From CAZDDA01 sp964568045 (GTDB taxonomy: Bacteria > Bipolaricaulota > Bipolaricaulia > UBA7950 > UBA9294), in assembly GCA_964568045.1 (NCBI GenBank), contig CAZMOL010000054.1:1-10341 (forward strand): a DNA stretch of 10,341 nucleotides, given 5' to 3'. The position numbers and the translations under genes were made by a program. The notes below the pieces were generated by a model that saw only the letters and a list, made by a program, of their open reading frames with translations, was not told the DNA's origin and did no database searches. Of the stretch, positions 1-6,382 are shown in pieces; position 1 is the first letter of the stretch; every line of letters starts with the position of its first letter.

Positions 1-433
1 CCTTGGCGCGAATGCCCTGGATGCGCTTGTAGTGCTTCTGATCGAAGGTATAGATCATCTCAATGCTTTGCTGCTTCATCCAGCGGGCGTTGAATGCGTC
101 AATATAATCGATGTTTTCGTCAGCGTACGTGAAGATGGTCTCGGTGATGAGGTCCCTATCGGCAGTTTTCAGCCCTGGAGTATTCAGAATCATGAGGACC
201 ATGTCTTTGATGTCTTCTTTCGAGAGTTGATAGTACGACTCGCATGTCCAGACGATTTCTGCCAACACCAGCGCATTGGTGCGCAACGTTAGTTGTCCCT
301 GCGCTGCTTGAAGCAGGAGAGATTCCACCGCGTCTGCCTGTTCGAGAATGTCATCGAGCAAGTATCGCAACAGGACGTTCGTGTCGATGAACGCCTCAGA
401 GGGCTGCCTTTGCCCGCTGGGTTCAACCGCCAC
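1..433 (-). CDS. vapC: PIN-domain ribonuclease toxin (VapC family), 3' end cut by window edge
   Basis: Predicted Mg2+-dependent RNase toxin of a type II toxin-antitoxin pair, expected to cleave RNA in the cytoplasm when its antitoxin is lost. The 144 visible codons show the PIN fold: FIDTNVLLRYLL at residues 15-26 (catalytic D17), LAEIVW at 57-62 (E59), a third acidic cluster DYIDAF at 109-114 (D112), and the final strand IYTFDQKHYKRI at 127-138 (D131). All the usual acidic residues are present and length is near the family norm, so only a few C-terminal codons should be missing. The start is GTG at 433, overlapping the antitoxin gene by 11 nt, with AAGAAGG six bases upstream; no ATG is available before the FIDTN strand. 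The overlap suggests translational coupling to the antitoxin. The family call is firm; the RNA target cannot be read from sequence. Confidence 0.88.
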   Translation of the reverse strand, partial: MAVEPSGQRQPSEAFIDTNVLLRYLLDDILEQADAVESLLLQAAQGQLTLRTNALVLAEIVWTCESYYQLSKEDIKDMVLMILNTPGLKTADRDLITETIFTYADENIDYIDAFNARWMKQQSIEMIYTFDQKHYKRIQGIRAK

Positions 434-674
434 GCACGACCTTCTTGACTGATAGTGCTTTGGCGACTCGGCGAACTTCGTCCAGATCCTCGGGATGCTT
501 GCGCGGCTTGATTGAGCCGCGCAGATCAAGCAGGGTGCCCTTCACGGGACGGAGAAGCACCCCATCATCGCGCAACAGGAACGCCACGCGATCGCCGGTC
601 TTGATCCCCAATTGCTTGCGGATTTCCTTGGGAATCGTCGTTTGCCCCTTGGATGTCACTCTGCTGGTCGACAC
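423..674 (-). CDS. vapB: AbrB/MazE-fold antitoxin (VapB family)
   Basis: An 83-aa DNA-binding antitoxin. Residues 1-45 form a SpoVT/AbrB swapped-hairpin domain, with the hallmark run SRVTSKGQTTIPKEIRKQLG at 4-23 and the GDRVAF strand at 27-32. Residues 47-83 are a charged tail (LLDLRGSIKPRKHPEDLDE at 48-66) of the kind that wraps around a cognate PIN toxin. The start is GTG at 674: AGAGG sits seven bases upstream, and an in-frame TAG upstream excludes a longer reading with ATG. It precedes and overlaps the PIN toxin gene. Family knowledge says such dimers bind palindromes in their own promoter, and a perfect inverted repeat lies at 706-721. The role as antitoxin of the neighbouring toxin is inferred from fold and gene order. 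Confidence 0.9.
   Translation of the reverse strand: MSTSRVTSKGQTTIPKEIRKQLGIKTGDRVAFLLRDDGVLLRPVKGTLLDLRGSIKPRKHPEDLDEVRRVAKALSVKKVVRGG
440..446 (-). promoter_or_regulatory. Shine-Dalgarno sequence of the PIN toxin
   Basis: AAGAAGG lies inside the last codons of the antitoxin gene, six bases before the GTG at 433. It is the evidence for choosing that start and implies that toxin translation initiates within the antitoxin message. Confidence 0.55.
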
Positions 675-705
675 GATATCGCCTCTTACGATATTCCATT
701 CGTAA

Positions 706-721
706 TACTATTCTCATAGTA
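706..721. promoter_or_regulatory. Inverted repeat, probable antitoxin operator
   Basis: TACTAT and ATAGTA form a perfect 6-bp inverted repeat with a 4-base spacer (TCTC on the plus strand). One arm is the predicted -10 box of the vapBC promoter, so a bound AbrB-type dimer would block RNA polymerase. The repeat is seen directly; its role as operator is inferred from how VapB/MazE antitoxins autoregulate. Confidence 0.55.
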
Positions 722-744
722 GCACACCCGGTGCGGAATGTAAA
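716..744 (-). promoter_or_regulatory. Promoter of the vapBC operon
   Basis: On the minus strand, TTTACA (739-744) and TACTAT (716-721) are separated by exactly 17 bases, each matching the sigma70 consensus at 5 of 6 positions. Transcription would start near 709, leaving a leader of about 35 nt before the GTG at 674. Confidence 0.6.
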
Positions 745-814
745 GCGCATCTCGCGTGCAGAAAGAATGGCCGTGTTCTACAACATGCCTACCGGCCTTG
801 ATGGGGAAATACTC

Positions 815-1339
815 CTAACCGGTCCACAGGTGCGAGGTGTTCACCGGTTTTCCTTGCAGCTTCAGGTAGTAGAAGAGCTGGGCCTTGTGTTGAGCAAGAT
901 GCGCGATCATCTGCAGCAGCCGGCGCCCAAGCGGTATCTGCTGTGGATCCCAGGGTGCGCTGGCGTTTTTGCCCGTCAGGCCGTCCTCGCCGGCCTCAGC
1001 GATCATGGCAAGTGCCAGTTTCTTGTCCTCGGCTAGCAGGCGTTTTGCCTCTGCCACGCTGGTGATGGTCGGCAATTTCTCCGCAGGGGGCAGCATCTCC
1101 TCGGGTTCGAGTTTGCTCGGATCGAACCCATCCGGCATCCCCCAGTCTCCGGTGACAAAGCCCTTACACGGCGCGCCGCAGGCGTCGGTGAGGTGGCGCA
1201 GCAGCTGCCCCACGGTCATCCAGTTCTCGCCGCTCGAAGGCTTCCACGAGAGCTCGCTGTCATCAACCAGGTCGATCAGCCCCTCTGCAGTTTTGTAGGT
1301 CGATTCGATCTCCGCTTTGAGGATTTCGCTCCAGTTCAT
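815..1339 (-). CDS. DinB-superfamily (DinB/YfiT-like) protein
   Basis: A 174-aa cytoplasmic protein predicted to be a four-helix bundle of the DinB/YfiT superfamily, whose members bind a metal through three His residues and include thiol transferases and many proteins of unknown role. The likely triad is H49 in QLLRHL (45-50) plus H147 and H151 in MIAHLAQHKAQL (144-155), which gives the expected HxxxH on the last helix. NWMTVGQLLRHL near residue 39 and the ending LQGKPVNTSHLWTG are typical of DinB_2-type members. The start is ATG at 1339 with AAGGAG five bases upstream. It stands alone, transcribed toward the vapBC promoter. Substrate and function are not readable. The name comes from DNA-damage-inducible B. 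subtilis DinB and does not imply a repair role here. Confidence 0.82.
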   Translation of the reverse strand: MNWSEILKAEIESTYKTAEGLIDLVDDSELSWKPSSGENWMTVGQLLRHLTDACGAPCKGFVTGDWGMPDGFDPSKLEPEEMLPPAEKLPTITSVAEAKRLLAEDKKLALAMIAEAGEDGLTGKNASAPWDPQQIPLGRRLLQMIAHLAQHKAQLFYYLKLQGKPVNTSHLWTG

Positions 1340-1371
1340 CGCCGCTCCTTTCTCTTTCGCAAGAGTTTGAC

Positions 1372-1383
1372 GTGATACATCAC
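1372..1383. promoter_or_regulatory. Short inverted repeat upstream of the DinB-like gene
   Basis: GTGAT-AC-ATCAC is a perfect 5-bp inverted repeat with a 2-base centre, 33 bases upstream of the ATG at 1339. On the minus strand it contains TATCAC, a possible -10 box, but I see no convincing -35. It could be an operator or chance; support is weak. Confidence 0.22.
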
Positions 1384-1684
1384 TGTACTTTCTCCATCCT
1401 AGGGATTCGAGGGCTCACATCCAACTGCCGCCAGTGCCGAAATTCCCTTGCTGATACCGCAGCCCTGGGGAAGGTCCCGCTGGCGATCAAGACCAAACGT
1501 GCATACTGGGATGTGCTGTGGGCTCTGGTTTTCGGTCACGAACTGGTTTTTGGCATCTTCGTTTCACCACGCTTCTGGATCCTGATCACGATCGTTCCGT
1601 TCTCTGCGGCTTGTTTCACGACCGACTCATACGACGGCAGGCTTCGATTCCTTCGGTCAAAGTGGGTATTCTTTTCTCATGAGT

Positions 1685-1690
1685 GAGGTG
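1685..1690 (+). promoter_or_regulatory. Shine-Dalgarno sequence deciding the serpin start
   Basis: GAGGTG lies six bases before the ATG at 1697. The in-frame ATG at 1679 has no such sequence upstream. Using 1697 also gives a compact lipoprotein signal peptide. Confidence 0.6.
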
Positions 1691-1696
1691 AGTGTG

Positions 1697-3010
1697 ATGA
1701 GCCAGGAGACGCGTTGTGCGGTGCGGTTGATGGCGGTATTTCTGGTCGGCGCTTTGGTTCTCGGCGTCTCTGGCTGCGAGCTTTGGCAGCCAGAGGTCCC
1801 GTCCGATGTGACGATCGCGCAGTCGGATCTTCCCCGCGATACCGATCCAAGTGTGGAGAGCGAAGATGTCGGAGAGCTTGTCTCCGGCAACTTGGCGTTC
1901 GCGTTCGACCTGCTTCACGAGATGACCGAAGACGACGCGAACCTGTTCTTCTCTCCGTACAGTATCTCCTCCGCCTTGGCAATGGCGACCGCCGGAGCGC
2001 GCGGCACTACGGAGGAGCAGATGGCCGATGTGCTCCACTTCACTCTCGACTCCTTGGTGCTTCATCCCTGCTTCAATTGGCTCGATCTGGAGTTGAACGG
2101 CCGAGGCGCGATCGGGCCGCCGTACGAGGGAGAGGGTTTCCAGTTGAGCGTTGTCAATGCGGTGTGGGGTCAGCAGGGGTATCCGTTCCTCGATCCCTAT
2201 CTCGATCTGTTGGCGGTGAACTACGGCGCGGGTCTGCGGTTGGTCGACTTCCTCGACAATCCGCACGGCTCTCGCCTCACGATCAACGACTGGGTCAGTG
2301 ACCAGACGAACGCCCGCATCCAAGACCTACTCCCTCCCGGCTCGATCACCGCTGACACGCGGCTCGTGTTGACGAACGCAATCTACTTTCTCGCCCCGTG
2401 GCTCGTCCCGTTCGACGAGGAATTGACGGAGAACGCATCCTTCACCCTGCTTTCCGGCGATGTGGTTTCGGTCCCGATGATGCATCTCGGCGAACCCGCG
2501 TCGCTGAAATACGGGGAGTGGGACGGCGGAGTTGCGGTCGAGGTTCCCTACAACGGCGAGAAATTGTCGATGGTCATCTTGGTCCCGGACGCCAGCGAGT
2601 TCGAAGCGTTTGAGCAAAGCCTGACAGCGGAGCGCTACGAGGAGATCGTCTCCTCCCTCGATCCTCGGCAGGTCAACCTTGGCTTCCCCAAGTTCGAGTT
2701 CACCTACGACGTTTCGCTCGTTGACCCCCTCATGGCACTGGGGATAAACAGCGCATTCTTACCCAGGATAGCGGATTTCTCGGGAATCGACGGATCGCGG
2801 GATCTCTTCATCTCCGACGTACTGCACAAGGCGTTCGTCTCCGTCGACGAGGCGGGGACCGAGGCCGCTGCAGCGACTGCGGTGATCTTTGAGTTCACCG
2901 CCATTCCCGGAACGCCGGTGACTCTGACCGTGGATCGGCCGTTCCTGTTCGTCATCCGCGATGTCCCGACCGGAACGATTCTGTTCATCGGCCGCGTGGT
3001 CGCGCCCTAG
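1697..3010 (+). CDS. Serpin-family protease inhibitor, predicted lipoprotein
   Basis: A 437-aa serpin predicted to be exported and lipid-anchored. Residues 1-26 are a signal peptide with hydrophobic core 11-24 and lipobox VSGC, making C27 the modified cysteine. A linker to about residue 60 precedes the serpin domain: NLFFSPYSIS (82-91), the LTNAIYF strand, and the C-terminal signature TVDRPFLFVI (411-420). The reactive-centre hinge EAGTEAAAAT (385-394) has the P15 Gly, P14 Thr and P12-P9 Ala run of inhibitory serpins. Counting from the hinge puts P1-P1' at T401-A402, followed by IPG. A small P1 would suit elastase- or subtilisin-like targets, but this is inference. ATG 1697 is preferred over ATG 1679 on ribosome-binding-site grounds. 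It is the only plus-strand gene and convergent with the MoxR operon. Likely role: protecting the envelope from its own or foreign serine (or cysteine) proteases. Confidence 0.93.
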   Translation: MSQETRCAVRLMAVFLVGALVLGVSGCELWQPEVPSDVTIAQSDLPRDTDPSVESEDVGELVSGNLAFAFDLLHEMTEDDANLFFSPYSISSALAMATAGARGTTEEQMADVLHFTLDSLVLHPCFNWLDLELNGRGAIGPPYEGEGFQLSVVNAVWGQQGYPFLDPYLDLLAVNYGAGLRLVDFLDNPHGSRLTINDWVSDQTNARIQDLLPPGSITADTRLVLTNAIYFLAPWLVPFDEELTENASFTLLSGDVVSVPMMHLGEPASLKYGEWDGGVAVEVPYNGEKLSMVILVPDASEFEAFEQSLTAERYEEIVSSLDPRQVNLGFPKFEFTYDVSLVDPLMALGINSAFLPRIADFSGIDGSRDLFISDVLHKAFVSVDEAGTEAAAATAVIFEFTAIPGTPVTLTVDRPFLFVIRDVPTGTILFIGRVVAP

Positions 3011-3030
3011 GGGAGTCTCACGTTGGTGCG

Positions 3031-3056
3031 ACTGCACGAAACATTAGTCGTGCAGT
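3031..3056. terminator. Hairpin between convergent serpin gene and MoxR operon, possible bidirectional terminator
   Basis: ACTGCACGA and TCGTGCAGT form a perfect 9-bp stem with an 8-base loop. It lies 20 bases past the serpin stop codon, and the stop codon of the convergent 173-aa gene (3044-3046) falls in the loop. Neither strand has a clear T-run after the stem, so it is not a textbook intrinsic terminator. The position between two converging transcripts is the main argument for the role. Confidence 0.5.
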
Positions 3057-3565
3057 TGGGATTTACTGCGAGCTCTGGTTGCGGTGGATCGAAAGGCCAG
3101 CCCGAGCAATATCAGGGCGGCAAGACCGAGGCCGAGTGCCAATCCGAAGCTCAGCCGAAATCGGATCTGAAAAGCCACTACTGTTAATACGAGGCTAGCG
3201 GCTACTATCGCGCCAAGGCTCGCCAGCTTCTTGCGCGCAAATCTCGCCACGTCGCGCTTGGAGAACAGCCGCGTCTGCACGGCGGTGAGGCCGAACTCCC
3301 AGCCGATTAGTGCACTCGAAACGGCGAACACAAGCAGGTACGGATTGGCACTGAACAGGGCGTTGGCCACCGCCACAAGCGTGATCAGAAGCAGAAGAAG
3401 GGACAGTCCACGAGACTCTGCTTCGAACAAGATGAGGACGCCACCCACTACGCCTAGAAAGACGCCACAGCCTCCGAGCGGCAGCAGTCCGGCGGCAAAG
3501 CCACCCGCAGCAAGGGTTGCGGCGGAGATCGAGAAAAAGGCGAGAGCCAATCGTTTCATCGCCAT
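3044..3565 (-). CDS. Small multi-pass membrane protein at the end of the MoxR-DUF58 operon
   Basis: I do not recognise this family. The 173-aa product has about six hydrophobic segments (roughly 6-29, 31-48, 54-71, 74-92, 114-134, 138-158), a basic loop at 98-113 (including FSKRDVARFARKK) and a basic tail rich in Arg, Lys and Ser. The start is ATG at 3565 with GGAGG five bases upstream, overlapping the DUF58 gene by 10 nt. The second ATG at 3559 would make an ATGA overlap but lacks a well-placed ribosome binding site. The frame stays open much further upstream, but that part lies antiparallel-frame inside the DUF58 gene and is not credible coding. It occupies the slot where a transglutaminase-like partner often sits in related operons, yet shows no such domain. 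Inferred to be a membrane component of the MoxR system. Confidence 0.75.
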   Translation of the reverse strand: MAMKRLALAFFSISAATLAAGGFAAGLLPLGGCGVFLGVVGGVLILFEAESRGLSLLLLLITLVAVANALFSANPYLLVFAVSSALIGWEFGLTAVQTRLFSKRDVARFARKKLASLGAIVAASLVLTVVAFQIRFRLSFGLALGLGLAALILLGLAFRSTATRARSKSQLHD

Positions 3566-4842
3566 GTGTGCCTCCAGCCGCCTTTTACTAGCGCGTGTAA
3601 GGGGACCGTGAGCGGCTCCCTGATGTCCCAATCGATTACTTGGACCCCGATGCGCCGCAGCGTGTCGAGCAGCAGAGCGCGGTGCAGCCGGGCGATGCGG
3701 ACGGCCAGGCCCAGTGCCTCGTCGCCCGGTCGTTCCGCGCGTTTGCTCGCAAGTACGTTGGGTGAAACAAGCAAGATTTGATACTCGCGCGCACGCAGGA
3801 TTCCGAGTATTTCCACGTCGTCCTCGTCGGCCAGCGGGCTGACCAGGATCAATTGTGAACGAGGTGGGAACAGCCGGGCAGGTATGTTGCGCAGGTCCTC
3901 GAACACCGACTTGTCGGCCGTCCTCGCACGGGCGAGCGCTTCGAGAATTCTCTCTCTCTGTACTCTGCCTGTGCTGAGATAGGTCCAATCCAGATAATTG
4001 CCGTAGACGAGCAGGCCGACGTAGTTGCCCTGGTCGAGGAAATGGAGGCCGAGGCTGGCCGCAGCACGCACAGCGTGGTCGAAAACGCAACCTTCGCCAA
4101 TCCGCGTGTTGACCCGCTCGCGGGCGTCGAGAATCACCGTCACATCGGTGATGCGCTCCTGTTCGTACTCGTTGATCACCAGTTCGTTCCAGTGGGCGAA
4201 TGCGCGCCAGTTGATCCGCCGAATGTCGTCACCGGACACGTACTCCCGACAACCGAAGAAATCCAGGCCGGTGCCGCCGAGGTTTGCCTTGACCACGCCA
4301 GCAAAGGCGCGCGTACGGCGGGGCCGAATGGGGATGGTGTCGAAGGTCTCGATCCGCGGCTGCGCGAAGAACCCGCTTTCCTCGGGGATCGACAGCGTGG
4401 ACGCGGACAAGGACCACCGATCCCAGACCAGCGCCTGGATAGCAGGGAAGGCATGAACCCCGCGGCAGGCCTGCAGAGCATAGGACTGGGTCTGGGTTTC
4501 TTCCGCAGCCAAAGGCCGCAAGGCGACGGTCCGACCTTCGGTGACCCGGCACCCCAATGGAGACCGTTCGATCAGGCCGAGCATGGGGATGGCCTCGCCC
4601 CGGTTTTCGACCGCCAGGCTCACCTCGAGGCGGCCGCCTTCTTCGATCCGCTCGGATTCAAGCGACCGGCGGATGGAGAGGTTGGCCACAGTGGGTACCA
4701 GGCGGACGTAGAGAAGGACGCTGCAGTAGAGAAGGAAGGGGATCGCCAGTGCGAGCACCGTGCCCTCGCGCAGAAGCAATCCTGCGGTCGTGAGGATCAC
4801 GCCGATTCCGGCGGTCACGAGAAGCTTTCCGCGCCAGTGCAA
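3556..4842 (-). CDS. DUF58-domain membrane protein, partner of MoxR
   Basis: A 428-aa inner-membrane protein of the DUF58 family, which is nearly always encoded beside MoxR ATPases; its biochemical role is unknown. Two N-terminal membrane helices (about 7-24 and 28-48) precede a beta-rich region (about 52-155) and the DUF58 core. The family signature REYVSGDDIRRINWRAFA is at 199-216, after GLDFFG, and ends in NELVINEYE (219-227). Beyond it is a von Willebrand A-like fold with VILDAR at 236-241. The start is uncertain. TTG at 4842 lies one base after the MoxR stop with AAGG nine bases upstream, and is my choice; TTG at 4866 would add eight residues and overlap MoxR by 23 nt. Either implies coupling to MoxR. 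The C terminus overlaps the 173-aa membrane protein gene. Confidence 0.92.
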   Translation of the reverse strand: MHWRGKLLVTAGIGVILTTAGLLLREGTVLALAIPFLLYCSVLLYVRLVPTVANLSIRRSLESERIEEGGRLEVSLAVENRGEAIPMLGLIERSPLGCRVTEGRTVALRPLAAEETQTQSYALQACRGVHAFPAIQALVWDRWSLSASTLSIPEESGFFAQPRIETFDTIPIRPRRTRAFAGVVKANLGGTGLDFFGCREYVSGDDIRRINWRAFAHWNELVINEYEQERITDVTVILDARERVNTRIGEGCVFDHAVRAAASLGLHFLDQGNYVGLLVYGNYLDWTYLSTGRVQRERILEALARARTADKSVFEDLRNIPARLFPPRSQLILVSPLADEDDVEILGILRAREYQILLVSPNVLASKRAERPGDEALGLAVRIARLHRALLLDTLRRIGVQVIDWDIREPLTVPLHALVKGGWRHTWR

Positions 4843-4843
4843 G

Positions 4844-5794
4844 CTAGTCGACCTTAGGCACCGCAACCGTGCGCAGGATGCCCTCCACGACGTCGGTGGG
4901 CGTGATTCGTTTTGACCACAGCTCGGGGCTGAGGATGAGGCGATGGACCAGCGCAGGAATGGCGAACGTCTTCACGTCATCGGGGAGAACGTAGTCACGC
5001 CCCTCAAGAGCAGCCCTTGCCCGTGACAGCTTGAGCAAGGCGAGCGATCCGCGGGGGCTCGCTCCCACGTAAACGTTCGCTTCGCTACGGGTCCGTTCCA
5101 CAATGGACACGATGTAGGATTCGATGTCCGGATCGACGTGTACGGTCTCCACTGCCGCGCGCATCGCCAGCAGTCCTTCCGCGTCGGTGACCGGCTGCAG
5201 TCTGATCTCGTCAACCATCCGCACCCGGCGACGACGGAGGATCTCCACCTCCCCGTCGTGATCGGGATAGCCGACGGCAAGGCGCACCATGAACCGATCA
5301 AGCTGCGCCTCGGGCAGCGGGAACGTGCCTTCGTACTCGATCGGGTTCTGGGTGGCGATCACGACAAACGGTGCAGGAAGCGGCTTCGTCTCGCCGCCAA
5401 TCGTCACCTGAAATTCCTGCATCGCCTCGAGAAGCGCCGACTGGGTCTTGGGGGTGGCGCGGTTGATCTCGTCGGCCAACACCACGTTGGCAAAGATCGG
5501 GCCGAGGGAGAGGTGAAACTCGCCCGATTCGCGGTCGAAGATGTGCGACCCGGTGATATCGCTCGGCAGAAGATCGGGGGTGAACTGGATCCGTTTGAAC
5601 TCGATGCCGATCGCCTGGGCAAAGCTTCTCGCAATCAGCGTCTTTGCCAACCCCGGGAAATCTTCAAACAGGATGTGCCCGCCGGCAAGGATCCCCACCA
5701 TCACGTCCTCCAGGACACCTTGCTTGCCGACGATCGCCTTTGACACTTCATCGATAATGCCTCGCGCATGGGATGAAACGTCGATGATGTCCAT
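4844..5794 (-). CDS. MoxR-family AAA+ ATPase
   Basis: A 316-aa cytoplasmic AAA+ ATPase of the MoxR group, thought to act as chaperone-like remodellers that help assemble or activate envelope proteins and enzymes. Everything needed for ATP hydrolysis is visible: Walker A EDFPGLAKT at 44-52 (K51), Walker B VVLADE at 104-109 followed by INRATPKTQSALLEAMQE, sensor 1 at N150 in IATQNP, the arginine finger R167 in QLDRF, and sensor 2 R248 in GASPRG (244-249). The first P-loop residue is Asp, not Gly, a variant common in MoxR proteins. The ATG at 5794 directly abuts the upstream TAG, with AAGGAGG four bases before it embedded in the previous gene. DUF58 follows at once, as in typical MoxR operons. 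The client protein is unknown. Confidence 0.96.
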   Translation of the reverse strand: MDIIDVSSHARGIIDEVSKAIVGKQGVLEDVMVGILAGGHILFEDFPGLAKTLIARSFAQAIGIEFKRIQFTPDLLPSDITGSHIFDRESGEFHLSLGPIFANVVLADEINRATPKTQSALLEAMQEFQVTIGGETKPLPAPFVVIATQNPIEYEGTFPLPEAQLDRFMVRLAVGYPDHDGEVEILRRRRVRMVDEIRLQPVTDAEGLLAMRAAVETVHVDPDIESYIVSIVERTRSEANVYVGASPRGSLALLKLSRARAALEGRDYVLPDDVKTFAIPALVHRLILSPELWSKRITPTDVVEGILRTVAVPKVD

Positions 5795-6382
5795 CTAACC
5801 TCCTTGGCCGTATCGTTCGAGTATGTGCACGGTGTGCTGCAGCTGCTCATTGAAACGATCTGTCCGCCGCGCGCGTCGCCGCCGCTTCTTTTTGTCCGTG
5901 CGGAAGAACGCCTGCACGACCGGGTCGTCACCCCATGTTCCTGCTCCGAGACAACGTTGTGCGTCGTTTATGCGAATTTGCTCATGACGTGCGATCAACC
6001 GTGCGGTAATCCTTGAAAGCTCATTGACCACTCGCTTCTGGTTAAACGAACTATGCTGAGCGTGATTGATCGTCGCGGCCAGCCGTTCCAGTTCGTCAAC
6101 CACTACTCGTGTCGGTGGTTGCAGATGCGTGTGTCTGGGTCGGGGACCGAGCGCGCGAAAGGCAACGCGCACAAGGAACACCCCCACCACCAACAGTGGG
6201 ACGACCCACAACAGCTGCTGCGGCAGCCGCAAAACGTAGAAACGAACAAGATAGAAACCTTGGAGCAGCGGAGTGAGAATCGCGGCGCGAAAGCCGCCGC
6301 GCAAAACGGTCGCGAAGAACACGGAAAATCCTGCTGCCAGCACCAGCAGTGTGATGACGAAGATACGGCCTCTTGACGTCAT
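5795..6382 (-). CDS. Uncharacterised membrane protein with cytosolic Arg/Lys-rich region
   Basis: I do not recognise this family. The 195-aa product has hydrophobic segments at about 5-26 and 57-76, with a less clear one at 32-52, so the N-terminal third is membrane-embedded. Residues 90-145 look helical and charged (VVVDELERLAATINHAQ from about 93). A basic cluster KKKRRRRARR lies at 164-173, followed by a helix-like tail (RFNEQLQHTVHILERYG). By the positive-inside rule the tail should be cytoplasmic. The ATG at 6382 overlaps the DUF4129 stop as ATGA, and the stop codon TAG abuts the MoxR ATG, so it is translated as part of the operon. The basic patch could contact nucleic acid, acidic lipid or an acidic face of MoxR; this is speculation. 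Confidence 0.8.
   Translation of the reverse strand: MTSRGRIFVITLLVLAAGFSVFFATVLRGGFRAAILTPLLQGFYLVRFYVLRLPQQLLWVVPLLVVGVFLVRVAFRALGPRPRHTHLQPPTRVVVDELERLAATINHAQHSSFNQKRVVNELSRITARLIARHEQIRINDAQRCLGAGTWGDDPVVQAFFRTDKKKRRRRARRTDRFNEQLQHTVHILERYGQGG

Larger units (their letters stand above)
1340..1696. other. Intergenic region between the divergent DinB-like and serpin genes
   Basis: About 357 bases without a convincing gene. An open frame at 1372-1686 (plus) encodes 104 residues with a hydrophobic centre but lacks a good ribosome binding site, matches no family I know, and ends inside the serpin leader; I treat it as non-coding. A weak -10-like TATTCT at 1667-1672 could serve the serpin gene, with only a poor TTCGAT 17 bases upstream at 1644-1649. 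I find no tRNA, repeat array or insertion sequence here. Confidence 0.5.

Noticed and set aside
769..797. Interrupted hairpin (GGCCG/CGGCC with inner TGTT/AACA) downstream of the DinB-like gene
   Set aside because: The left side has a 7-base bulge and only a broken T-run follows, so I would not call it a terminator.
817..849. AACCGGT/ACCGGTT inverted repeat near the end of the DinB-like gene
   Set aside because: It lies in coding sequence, ACCGGT is itself palindromic, and the 19-base spacing gives no stable terminator.
1395..1425. T-arm-like GAATCCC stretch (minus strand) suggesting a tRNA
   Set aside because: The flanking bases do not pair into a T-stem, and no acceptor or anticodon arms can be drawn.
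1616..2323. Minus-strand open frame (235 codons) opposite the start of the serpin gene
   Set aside because: It runs antisense to the serpin signal peptide and core, with no family features or ribosome binding site support.
3566..4090. N-terminal extension of the 173-aa membrane protein frame
   Set aside because: The extension lies inside the DUF58 gene in another frame and is Arg/Pro/Gly-rich; the credible start with GGAGG is at 3565.
4042..4857. Long plus-strand open frame (271 codons) opposite the DUF58 gene
   Set aside because: It is the antisense of a well-supported family gene, gives no recognisable domain and has a low-complexity composition typical of shadow frames in GC-rich DNA.
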